Source: Actinokineospora diospyrosa (GTDB taxonomy: Bacteria; Actinomycetota; Actinomycetes; Mycobacteriales; Pseudonocardiaceae). From it: DNA of 64,000 nucleotides. Location of the stretch: contig NZ_JAMTCO010000001.1 of NCBI RefSeq assembly GCF_024171925.1, forward strand, positions 558,001 through 622,000, read 5' to 3'. Shown piece by piece: positions 32,808-41,091 of the stretch. A program made the position numbers and the translations under genes. Numbering within the stretch: position 1 is the first letter of the stretch; each line of letters starts with the position of its first letter. The notes below the pieces were generated by a model. The model had not been told where the DNA came from and did not search any database. It was given only the letters and a program-made list of their open reading frames with translations.

Positions 32808-34453
32808 CCGGCACCGTCATCACCTTCTACTCCTACAAGGGTGGGGTTGGACGAAGCTCAACGCTGTCCAACGTCGCGGTGCTGCTGGCGCGGTGGGGCC
32901 GCAAGGTGCTGATCGTGGACTGGGACCTCGAGGCGCCCGGGCTGCACCACTACTTCGGCCGACTTCTGCCCACGCCCCCGGAGAGCGGCGTGATCGATCT
33001 CGCCAACGACTTCCTCGGCGGCGCGAAGGCCCCTGGCAAGCACATCGTCCCGATCGACATCGGCGAGGGCACCCTTGACCTGTTGGCGGCGGGTGGGCTG
33101 GATCCCGCCAATCCCCGCCGCACGCACCCCGCTTACCGCAGCCGCATGCAGCGGATCGACTGGGCGGACCTCTACGCACAGGGTTTCGCGACCTTCTTGG
33201 AGCGGTGCCGAGAGGAGTGGACCGACAACTACGACTTCGTGCTGATCGACAGCCGGACCGGGATCTCCGATACGGCGGGCATCTGCACAGCGCACCTGCC
33301 GGACCGGCTCGTGGTCGTCTTCACCGCGAACGACCAGAACCTGATGGACGTCGTCGACGTCGCGCAACGCGCTGACATCGCCAGGGACAGGTTGCCGTAT
33401 GACCGCCCCCCGCACATGGTGTTGCCGGTCCTCTCGAGGTTCGACGGCCGGGTCGAATACCAGCAGGCCGAGGAGTGGCACCGCAGGTGCACCGAAGCCG
33501 TCGCGCCGCTGTTCGGCAATTGGCTGGCCACGAGCGTGCCGGAAGAACTGATGCTGCGGCACCTCACGGTCCCGTACGTCTCCTACTGGAGCTTCGGCGA
33601 GCAGATCCCGGTCCAGGCGGAGCAGACGCCGTCCCCGGACCAGATCTCGTACGCACTGGAAACGGTGGCGGCGGTGATCGGCCAGCAGTTCGACCGCACC
33701 GACCTGCTGGCCGACAACCGGGACGCCTATGTCGCCGCGGCCAGGTCGAGGCGTCGGGAGTTCGACCTCGACCTGCTGGTGTCCAGCCCGCGCTCGGCCC
33801 AGGCCGCCGTGACCGAGCTCATCGACGAACTGCGCGCGCTGGGCTTGCGCGCGGACCGGTCACTGTCGGCCAACGTGGAGTTCCTCGACCACCCGCGGGA
33901 GCCTGCCAAGCACCTGTGCCTGATGGTCGACGGCGAGGTGAGCCGGTGGCAGACCACGGAGGCCGAACGGTTCCTGCGGCACGCTCTCGACCCCGACGGG
34001 GACGAACGGCAACTGTTCTGCGTGCTGACCCACGGCACGGACCGGGCGCAGCTGCCGGGGTTCCTGCGCAACCTGCGACCGCTGGAACTGGCGCCGCGCA
34101 CCCGACCGGTCGACGTGGCCCGCGAGCTGCACGACCTGATCACCGGGAAGCCGGTTCCGGCGGAGACCCCGGACCGAGAGGTCCTCCACCAAGCGGCGGC
34201 CGCTCTCCGCGCGCTACCGGACGAGATGCCTTACGCGGGCCGCTTCGCGCTCGTCGAGCAGGTCGTGCGCGACATGGCCGCCGCGCTGGACCGCGACGAG
34301 CTGTCCTTGCTGCGCGACCTCGCCACCGATGTGGAACTGCTGGGCAAGACCCGCACCGACGGCGAGCGGGTCGCGACACCCGCGGGCCTGCGCGCCGCGA
34401 TCGACGCGCTCCTGGACCGGATCGACCGCCGCGGCCAGGCCTTCACCGACTGA
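32804..34453 (+). CDS. KGGVGR-type MinD/ParA-like ATPase with TIR-like tail
   Basis: 549 residues. A deviant Walker A, YKGGVGRSST (residues 11-20), is followed by the Asp motif LIVDWDLEAPG (37-45) and Walker B-like FVLIDSRTG (145-153). After about residue 318 a second domain starts: EFDLDLLVSSPRSAQ, then DGEVSRWQTTEAERFL and LPGFLRNLRPLEL, which follows the order of TIR elements, with Glu386 four residues after a Trp as in the TIR active site. ATPases with the KGGVGR variant are known from conflict systems with TIR effectors. Likely a regulator or sensor for the TIR gene. Confidence 0.8.
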   Translation: MTGTVITFYSYKGGVGRSSTLSNVAVLLARWGRKVLIVDWDLEAPGLHHYFGRLLPTPPESGVIDLANDFLGGAKAPGKHIVPIDIGEGTLDLLAAGGLDPANPRRTHPAYRSRMQRIDWADLYAQGFATFLERCREEWTDNYDFVLIDSRTGISDTAGICTAHLPDRLVVVFTANDQNLMDVVDVAQRADIARDRLPYDRPPHMVLPVLSRFDGRVEYQQAEEWHRRCTEAVAPLFGNWLATSVPEELMLRHLTVPYVSYWSFGEQIPVQAEQTPSPDQISYALETVAAVIGQQFDRTDLLADNRDAYVAAARSRRREFDLDLLVSSPRSAQAAVTELIDELRALGLRADRSLSANVEFLDHPREPAKHLCLMVDGEVSRWQTTEAERFLRHALDPDGDERQLFCVLTHGTDRAQLPGFLRNLRPLELAPRTRPVDVARELHDLITGKPVPAETPDREVLHQAAAALRALPDEMPYAGRFALVEQVVRDMAAALDRDELSLLRDLATDVELLGKTRTDGERVATPAGLRAAIDALLDRIDRRGQAFTD

Positions 34454-34464
34454 GAGGCGGCACC

Positions 34465-35175
34465 ATGCCGAAGAAGTACGGGGCCAACGAGCAGGCCACG
34501 CTGATAGCCCTCATGCTCGCCAACGAGGAGATCACCAACACCGAGCTCAAGGCGCGGCACGGCGTGACGCTCGACAGGGCCGGTCGCGAGCGGCTGAACC
34601 GGGACGGCCTGCTGGTCAGCCACACCACGAGCACCCCGTTCGTGCACCAGATCACCGCGGCGGGCATCGCCTGGTGCGAGCGGGAGATGGCGCACATCGA
34701 GCCGACCCCGAAGTCGGGTGGTCTGGCCCGGGTTGTGTTCGTGTTCGCCAGGACCGTGATCGAGCGCCTGCTCCAGCAGCACTCCATCCTCGGCTTCCTG
34801 CACCCGGCCGCACCGCGCCCGCCCGAGATGCACCTGGTCGAGCTGCGCCCGACCGAACCTCGCGCGGCCGCGCTGGAGTCGGCAGATCCGGGGCTGGCCG
34901 CGCTGGAGCCCGCCGCGCTGGAGTCGTTGATCCGCAGGGTGTACGAGGAGCTCTCGGTCAAGCCCCAGGACTGGGTCCGCCTGGCCAAGCTCCGCCCCGA
35001 GCTCAACGGCGCGGCCAAGTCCGAGGTCGACGAGGTGCTGCTGGCGATGGTGCGGGCGGGGGACACCCACCTGGCCCCCGACTCCAACCGCAAGGTCCTC
35101 ACCGAAGCCGACCACGCGGCGGCTGTCCGGATCGGCGGCGAGGACAACCACCTGATGGCGGTCGATGAGTCATGA
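34465..35175 (+). CDS. Small adaptor protein, possible winged-helix N-terminus
   Basis: 236 residues from the ATG at 34465 (GAGG upstream). The first 75 residues look like a winged-helix unit (ANEQATLIALMLANEEITNTELKARHG in part; LNRDGLLVSHTTST; HQITAAGIAWCE). The C-terminal half is helical (PAALESLIRRVYEELSVKP). No catalytic motif is visible. It lies 11 bp after the ATPase and overlaps the double-ATPase gene by ATGA, so it is an integral part of the operon, perhaps a DNA-binding or bridging subunit. Confidence 0.65.
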   Translation: MPKKYGANEQATLIALMLANEEITNTELKARHGVTLDRAGRERLNRDGLLVSHTTSTPFVHQITAAGIAWCEREMAHIEPTPKSGGLARVVFVFARTVIERLLQQHSILGFLHPAAPRPPEMHLVELRPTEPRAAALESADPGLAALEPAALESLIRRVYEELSVKPQDWVRLAKLRPELNGAAKSEVDEVLLAMVRAGDTHLAPDSNRKVLTEADHAAAVRIGGEDNHLMAVDES

Positions 35176-38100
35176 GCGAGGAACTGCGGGAGGCGCTGGC
35201 CGCGCTCCGCTTCAACTCGGCCGAGACCCCGGACGACGTCTGGCACACCTCACCGTCCCACGTGGAGGACCTGCACCTCAAAGCGCGGGACCGGATCGGG
35301 GCCAGTCTCCGCGACGCCAAGGCGAGCACCGGGCCCAGCCCGATCGGGTTGGTGTTGCAGGGCCGCAAGGGTGTCGGCAAGACGCACCTGCTCGGCTCGG
35401 TCCGGAACATGGTGCAAGCGGTGGACGGCTACTTCTTCCTGGTCGAGCTCAACACGGGCACGACGTTCTGGGACGACGTGGCGAGTGCGATGCGCTCCGA
35501 GCTGCACCGGGGAGACGACGGCGGCCAGACGCAGATCAATCGGTTCCTCCGGCAGGCCTGCGCGGTGGCCGAGGTCCCCGCCGAGGTGGCGAGCGCGGTC
35601 CTCGGGGACGCGCCGCTGAACCCGGGACACCTCAAGGACTTCGTCGCGTGCCTGCGCAAGGTGGACCCCAGGATCGCGGTCGAGTGCGGTGACACGATCC
35701 GCGCGCTGGTGCTCTACGCCTCGGAGCACGCTGACGTCGGCTGGGCGTACCTGACCGGGTCGGCCAGCGGCGAGTTCGGCAACTGGGGATTGCCGACCCC
35801 GAACACCGCGGCCCGGCAGTTGGTGCGGGACATCTCTCGCGTCCTCGCGCTCACCGGTCCGTGCGTGGTCGCCATCGACCAACTGGACACGCTGGTCAAC
35901 ATGGCCCAGGACGTCACCGGTGAGCGGGTGACCGACGCCGAGCTCGGCCTGCAGCTCGCCCTGCTCGCCGACGGGATGATGCAGCTGCGGGAGACGACGC
36001 GGCGCACTCTGTCCATTGTGGCGTGCCTGCCCAACACCTGGAAGATGCTGCACTCGGTCGCGAGCGACTCGTTCGGCGACCGGTTCACCGAGATCCCGAT
36101 CCTGGGGGCCATCAACGACCCGCGCATCGGGCGGGTGTTCGTCCAGCGTTGGCTGGGGGTGGTCTACCAGGGGGTCGGGTTCACCCCGCCGCACCCGACG
36201 TGGCCGGTCGCGCCCAGCGCGTTCGGCGACGAGTCCTGGGGCGCCTACACCCCCAGGCAACTGCTGATGCGCGTCCACGCGCACGCCGAGTCGTGCCTGC
36301 ACGGTGAGATCCGGGAACTGGCCGACTTCGACGAGAAGCATCGGGCGGCGGTGGTCGAGCAGGTGGTCCCCACCCTCGATTACTTCACCGAGCTCGACGC
36401 GCAGTACGAGCGGCTGCGCCGCGAGGCCGACATCTCCGCGGCCGCGCTGAAGCAGCACAACGAGGACGCCCTGATGCCAGAACTGCTCCACGCGGGACTG
36501 CAGTCGTGGATCATCGAGTTCGGCAACGACGACATGCGGTGGTCGAGCGAGATCCTGCCCGGTGGTGACGAGGTCCACGCCACCCTGCACCGGATCACCG
36601 ACGAGCAGCTCGACGTCACGCAGCGCTGGTCGTTCCGGTTGATCGCCAGCGGTCACGGCAACGGGGTGCTCAAGCGCCTGCGTTCCGCCCGGTCGGCGGC
36701 CGGGGTTCAGCAAGGGGTGGCCAACCGGTTCCTGGTGATGCTCGGCAACGGGACGCAGGGGTGGGCCGGGGCCGTCACCAGGCACGAGGTCGCCGCCATC
36801 GTCGGCGTGGGCGGCAAGCGGATCGAGATCACCGACGACGACCTGCGCACGTTCAGCGCGCTCAGGTCGATGCTGCCCCAGCGGTCTCACCGGCTGCTGA
36901 CCTGGTTGGTCGCGCGCAAACCCGCGAGCACCAACACGTTCCTGCGGGAGATCCTGCCCACCTCGACCAAGCCCCCCGCAGGTCACCAGGAGACCCGGCC
37001 CCCGCCCGCCGGGCAGCGACCACCACGACCAGAGGAGATCGCGCTCGGTACGGGCGGCGAGATCCTGATCGAGCTGGAGTCGTTGCGCAAGCACGTGATG
37101 ATCATCGCGGGCAGCGGGAGCGGGAAGACCGTGCTGCTGCGGCGCATCGTCGAGGAGTGCGCGCTGCGCGGGGTGTCGGCCATCGTGCTCGACCCCAACA
37201 ACGACCTGGCGCGGTTCGGCGACGCCTGGCCGGATGCCCCCGATGGCTGGAACCCGGGGGACGCCGACACCGCTGCGGACTACCTCGCCAACACCGAGGT
37301 CGTGGTGTGGACCCCGGGCCGGGAGAGCGGTCGTCCGCTCGGCTTCCACCCGCTGCCGGACTTCGCCGAGGTCAGCGCGGACACCGACGAGTTCGCCGCG
37401 GCGCTGGAGGCCGCGGTGGCGCGGTTGGTGTCGCGCGCCAAGGTCGACGGGCGGACCAAATCCGCCGAGCGCGGGAAAGCGGTGCTGCGCGAGGCCTTGC
37501 GGCACTACGCGCGCACCGGCAAACGCGACCTGGCCGACTTCGTCGAACTGCTCGCCGAACTGCCCGAGGGCGTCAGCAAACTGAGGACCGGCGCGGCGAC
37601 CGCGGCCGACCTGGCCGAGACGCTGCGGGCCGCGATGGTGAACGACCCGCTGCTCGGCGGCGCGGGTGCGCCGACCGACCCCGGGATGCTGCTGACCCCG
37701 TCCCCGGGCTACCGGGCACGGCTGTCGGTGATCAGCTTCATCGGCTTGCCGTCCGAGGAGCAGCGGCAGGGCTTCGTCAGCCAGCTCCAGCTGGAGATCT
37801 TCGCCTGGCTCAAGCGCAACCCCGCCGGGGACCGGCCGCTCGGCGGGCTCCTGGTGATGGACGAGGCGCAGACGATCGCCCCGTCGGGGAGCACCACGGC
37901 CAGCACGCAGAGCACCATCCTGCTCGCTTCCCAGGCGCGCAAGTACGGTCTGGGCCTCGTGCTGGCCACCCAGGCGCCCAAGGGCGTGCACAACCAGGTC
38001 ACCGGCAACGCCACGACCCAGTTCCTCGGCAGGCTGAACAACGCGACGCAGATCGCCGCGGCGAACGAGATCGCCAGGGCGAAGGGCAGTGCCGTCGCCG

Positions 38101-38312
38101 ACATCGCCAAGCTGGACAGGGGCGAGTTCTACGTGACCGGGGACGGGATCGGGCTCCGCCGGATGCGGACACCGCTGTGCTTGAGTCACCACCCACCGAG
38201 CCCGCTGCGGCTGGAGGAGGTGCTCGACCGCGCTCGGGACCCCGACGACAACGGCAACCCCGACGGCAACGGCAACGGCAACGACGACAGCGACGGCAAC
38301 GAGGAGGAGTGA
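35172..38312 (+). CDS. Double ATPase: AAA/STAND-like module fused to HerA/FtsK-type ATPase
   Basis: 1046 residues. The N-terminal ATPase has Walker A GRKGVGKTH (about 64-72) and Walker B CVVAIDQLD. The C-terminal ATPase has GSGSGKTVLLRR (about 647-658), a DPNNDLARF strand, Walker B LLVMDEAQ (about 893-900) and the sensor VLATQAPKGV, as in HerA, VirD4 and FtsK pumps. An acidic Asn/Asp/Gly tail closes the protein. Such proteins move or sense DNA; here it may recognise invader DNA and license the TIR effector. ATGA overlap with the preceding gene. Confidence 0.85.
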   Translation: MSEELREALAALRFNSAETPDDVWHTSPSHVEDLHLKARDRIGASLRDAKASTGPSPIGLVLQGRKGVGKTHLLGSVRNMVQAVDGYFFLVELNTGTTFWDDVASAMRSELHRGDDGGQTQINRFLRQACAVAEVPAEVASAVLGDAPLNPGHLKDFVACLRKVDPRIAVECGDTIRALVLYASEHADVGWAYLTGSASGEFGNWGLPTPNTAARQLVRDISRVLALTGPCVVAIDQLDTLVNMAQDVTGERVTDAELGLQLALLADGMMQLRETTRRTLSIVACLPNTWKMLHSVASDSFGDRFTEIPILGAINDPRIGRVFVQRWLGVVYQGVGFTPPHPTWPVAPSAFGDESWGAYTPRQLLMRVHAHAESCLHGEIRELADFDEKHRAAVVEQVVPTLDYFTELDAQYERLRREADISAAALKQHNEDALMPELLHAGLQSWIIEFGNDDMRWSSEILPGGDEVHATLHRITDEQLDVTQRWSFRLIASGHGNGVLKRLRSARSAAGVQQGVANRFLVMLGNGTQGWAGAVTRHEVAAIVGVGGKRIEITDDDLRTFSALRSMLPQRSHRLLTWLVARKPASTNTFLREILPTSTKPPAGHQETRPPPAGQRPPRPEEIALGTGGEILIELESLRKHVMIIAGSGSGKTVLLRRIVEECALRGVSAIVLDPNNDLARFGDAWPDAPDGWNPGDADTAADYLANTEVVVWTPGRESGRPLGFHPLPDFAEVSADTDEFAAALEAAVARLVSRAKVDGRTKSAERGKAVLREALRHYARTGKRDLADFVELLAELPEGVSKLRTGAATAADLAETLRAAMVNDPLLGGAGAPTDPGMLLTPSPGYRARLSVISFIGLPSEEQRQGFVSQLQLEIFAWLKRNPAGDRPLGGLLVMDEAQTIAPSGSTTASTQSTILLASQARKYGLGLVLATQAPKGVHNQVTGNATTQFLGRLNNATQIAAANEIARAKGSAVADIAKLDRGEFYVTGDGIGLRRMRTPLCLSHHPPSPLRLEEVLDRARDPDDNGNPDGNGNGNDDSDGNEEE

Positions 38313-38313
38313 C

Positions 38314-38368
38314 CCGCGAACGGGACGTGCCCCGCACCTGTGAGGTGCGGGGCACGTCCCGTTCGCGG
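38314..38368. terminator. 25-bp perfect hairpin, bidirectional terminator
   Basis: Perfect 25-bp arms (38314-38338 and 38344-38368) around a 5-base loop fill nearly all the space between the convergent stops of the double-ATPase and the TIR-like gene. No T-run is obvious, but the strength and position fit bidirectional termination. Confidence 0.75.
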
Positions 38369-38370
38369 TC

Positions 38371-39339
38371 TCAGCGCGCGGACGTGGCGGTGAGCACCGC
38401 GTTGACCCGCTTCCAGAGCACGGCGAACAGCTCGTCCTTGCGGTAGACCCGCGTCTCGGAGCCACCGCCGAGCAGCGACAGGTCCCGCAGCTCGAGCAGG
38501 GCGCCTGCCTTTGCGTCGTACACCGGGCGGGCCCAACCGTTGCTGCACGCGCTGCCCGCGTCGTGCCTGCCGACGACGAAGTTCACCGTCTCGTCGCCGC
38601 CGATGCCGCCCCGCTGGATGTCCAGGGCGTACACGGTGTCGCCCGCCTGCTCCACCCGGACGGCGATCCGGGCGTCACCGATGTGCACGGTGCCGGTGAA
38701 CCGGCTCGCGTCCAGGCCGGGCATGGCGGCCGCGAACTGCTCGCCCAGGTAGCGCAGGACTGTGTCCTGCTCGGCGTAGCGGCTGAAGGACACCGGGGTC
38801 CCCGAGACCTCGGCACGCGCCTTGGTCCGGCTGACGACGTCGGCGACCAGTGCCCGACCGATGCCCGAGGTCTCGGCGAGCTCGACCCTGGTGGCCAGCG
38901 AGTCGACGAACCGCTCCGGCCTGCTGGCCTCGGCGCGCAGGTAGGTCACGTGCGGGTGGATCAGGTCGGCCGGCACGGAGACGTCGCCGACCAGAGCGGG
39001 CAGGACGTGCTCGTCGCCCGCCTTGACCGCGCGCAGGGCGGCCTCGGTGAACGCGTCGATCGTGGACACCAGGGGCACGAAGTACCTGATCCGCGCCTTG
39101 GGCAGGTCCCCGCCTTCCTTGCTCGCCCACCAGTCGTGGGTGTGCTCGGGTCCGTGCAGCACGATCAGGCCGCGCTGTTCGCACGCCCGCACCAGCTCGT
39201 CAGCGGTGTTGCTCTGCTCGTCGGCGAAGGAGATGGCGAGGTCGTAGTCCTGTTCGGCACTCGCCGCGGCCGGACCGTCCTGGCTGTCGTACGTGGTGCC
39301 GTCGTGGCTGGTTGGGGCGTGGCTGGTTGGGTCGTTCAC
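38371..39339 (-). CDS. TIR-like domain protein
   Basis: 322 residues from the GTG at 39339, chosen for GAGGAG five bases upstream. Residues about 28-150 look TIR-like: YDLAISFADEQSNTADELVR, LIVLHGPEHTHDWW, then IRYFVPLVSTIDAFTEAALR. The C-terminal 160 residues are a beta-rich domain (FTGTVHIGDARIAVRVEQAG; GGIGGDETVNFVVG) that could bind a ligand. It faces the TIR/ATPase operon and may be a second effector or a neighbouring independent gene. Confidence 0.7.
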   Translation of the reverse strand: MNDPTSHAPTSHDGTTYDSQDGPAAASAEQDYDLAISFADEQSNTADELVRACEQRGLIVLHGPEHTHDWWASKEGGDLPKARIRYFVPLVSTIDAFTEAALRAVKAGDEHVLPALVGDVSVPADLIHPHVTYLRAEASRPERFVDSLATRVELAETSGIGRALVADVVSRTKARAEVSGTPVSFSRYAEQDTVLRYLGEQFAAAMPGLDASRFTGTVHIGDARIAVRVEQAGDTVYALDIQRGGIGGDETVNFVVGRHDAGSACSNGWARPVYDAKAGALLELRDLSLLGGGSETRVYRKDELFAVLWKRVNAVLTATSAR

Positions 39340-39572
39340 TCGATCTCCTCGGTGCTCGCCCGCCTCCGGCGGGCCGTTGGGTGGACGGGCGCAGCATCGG
39401 GGAAGGTCGTCGACCAGCCGTGGATGATTCGTGGATGCCCTGGTGGACCGTTGCCCACCGGTCTGGGCAACGGGCAACACCTTGTTGGCAGTGGGCGCGG
39501 CGCTGAATCCTGGTGATGGGGATCGGGACTTCCGAAAACCACATCCCACACCTTTCGCCAGGAGGATTCGCC

Positions 39573-39749
39573 ATGTCCAAAACCATGTCCACTTTCGCCG
39601 CCTCGCTGTGCGCGATCCCGGTCGCGCTGGTCTTCGCGGTGGGCGCGTCGGTCACCGCGGGCTCGACCAGCCTGTCCGACGAGGAGCCGAAGAACCCGCC
39701 GACCACAACGACTACGGTCACCACCGAGGGCAACCCCTGGCACGGCTGA
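39573..39749 (+). CDS. Small secreted peptide precursor
   Basis: 58 residues: signal-peptide-like N-terminus (MSTFAASLCAIPVALVFAV) with a likely cleavage after ASVTAG, then a short acidic, Thr-rich mature part ending TTEGNPWHG. AGGAGG lies at 39560-39565. It is 105 bp upstream of an XRE-TPR regulator on the same strand. A signalling peptide read by that regulator is an attractive but untested idea; the family was not recognised. Confidence 0.65.
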   Translation: MSKTMSTFAASLCAIPVALVFAVGASVTAGSTSLSDEEPKNPPTTTTTVTTEGNPWHG

Positions 39750-39854
39750 GCGCTACCGGCGAATTGCCCACCGGATTTCGTCGGAAAGCCGGTGGGCAAT
39801 TGCGCCCAACATGACACGAGTGCTGTACTCAAGTCGGCCGAAATGGGAGGAACA

Positions 39855-41054
39855 GTGGCTGAGCCCTTTGCCGAACAGTTGCGGCAACACCGCGCCGCGG
39901 CCGAGTTGTCGATCGGCGCGCTGGCCAAGCGGGTCAACTACAGCAAGGGGTACCTGAGCAGGGTCGAGCGGGGGCTCAGGGCGCCGAACGAGACCCTCGC
40001 CAAACTCTGCGACGCCGCCCTCGGCGCGGGCGGGGAGTTGATCGCGGCCGCTCGCGCCGACCGCGACCAGCGCGCCGAGACCCTTGCCCTGGACCGCAGG
40101 CAGGTGCTGACCGCGGGCACGGTCCTCGGCCTGGCGCTCATGGGCGGTCCCCGGCCTGCGCTCGACGACCGGGTCATCGACGGCATGCGGACCTCCTTCG
40201 AGCACCTGCGGGTCCTCGGCGCGCAGGCGAGCCCGGTGATGGTGCTGGAGCCCCTCGTCGCCCACGTGCGCACCGTGCACGCACTCGCCGCCGAGAACCC
40301 CGAGCCGACGAGGGCGAGTCTGCTGCTGCTCGCGGGGCGGATGGCCGAGTACACGGGCTGGATGTACCAGGAGTCGGGGGACGACCAGAGCGCGCTGTGG
40401 TGGACCAGGCACGCCGCTGAGTTGGCCCGTGCCGGTGGCGACCAGGAGATAGCGAGTTACGCGCTGGTCCGTGAGGCGGGTCTGGCCCTCTACCGCCACG
40501 ACCCGATCCGCACGATCGACCTGGCTCGGCAGGCCCAACACATCGGCACGCCCAGCAGGCGCACGCTCGCCATGGCCGCGCGCCGGGAGGCACAGGGGCA
40601 CGCCCTCGCGGGCGACCTCGGCGCCTACGAACGCGCGTCGGACCGAGCCGCCGCGCTGATCCAGGCGGCCACCGCGGACGATCGGGCGTACCCGGTTCTC
40701 GGTACGACCGCGCCGGAACCGGTGGAGCTGGCCAGGGGGTGGTCGCTGTGCGACCTCGGCAGAGCGGCCGAGTCCGCTGCCGTGCTCGACCGGGCGATGG
40801 TGCTGGTACCGGCTGCGTCCCGCCGCTCGCGCGCCCGCTTCGGGGTGCGCCGCTCCCTCGCCCACGCCTTGTCGGGGGAGGTGGACCAGAGCTGCGTGAC
40901 TTTGTTCGAGGTCCTCGACGACGCGGCGCACGTCGACTCGGCGACCGTGCGCATGGACCTGCGGGAGGTGGCGAGGACGCTGAGCCGCTGGCGCAACCAC
41001 CGCGCGGTCCGGGAGGTCTACCCCGACCTGAGCCGCGTCCTGCACCAGGTCTGA
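39855..41054 (+). CDS. XRE-TPR transcriptional regulator
   Basis: 399 residues from the GTG at 39855 (GGGAGG at 39845-39850). The HTH is ELSIGALAKRVNYSKGYLS with RVERGLRAPNETLAKLC. The remainder is helical TPR-like repeats with a hydrophobic VLTAGTVLGLALMGG hinge at about 90-105, common in this actinomycete class. Convergent with the SARP gene. Possibly responds to the small secreted peptide encoded just upstream. Confidence 0.82.
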   Translation: MAEPFAEQLRQHRAAAELSIGALAKRVNYSKGYLSRVERGLRAPNETLAKLCDAALGAGGELIAAARADRDQRAETLALDRRQVLTAGTVLGLALMGGPRPALDDRVIDGMRTSFEHLRVLGAQASPVMVLEPLVAHVRTVHALAAENPEPTRASLLLLAGRMAEYTGWMYQESGDDQSALWWTRHAAELARAGGDQEIASYALVREAGLALYRHDPIRTIDLARQAQHIGTPSRRTLAMAARREAQGHALAGDLGAYERASDRAAALIQAATADDRAYPVLGTTAPEPVELARGWSLCDLGRAAESAAVLDRAMVLVPAASRRSRARFGVRRSLAHALSGEVDQSCVTLFEVLDDAAHVDSATVRMDLREVARTLSRWRNHRAVREVYPDLSRVLHQV

Positions 41055-41091
41055 GGTACCGGGATGGACCCCGGCGGATCGCGGTGCGCGC

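Noticed and set aside
35250-38465. 1071-residue minus-strand frame across the double-ATPase gene
   Set aside because: Antisense of a gene with clear Walker motifs; composition is typical of GC-rich shadows.
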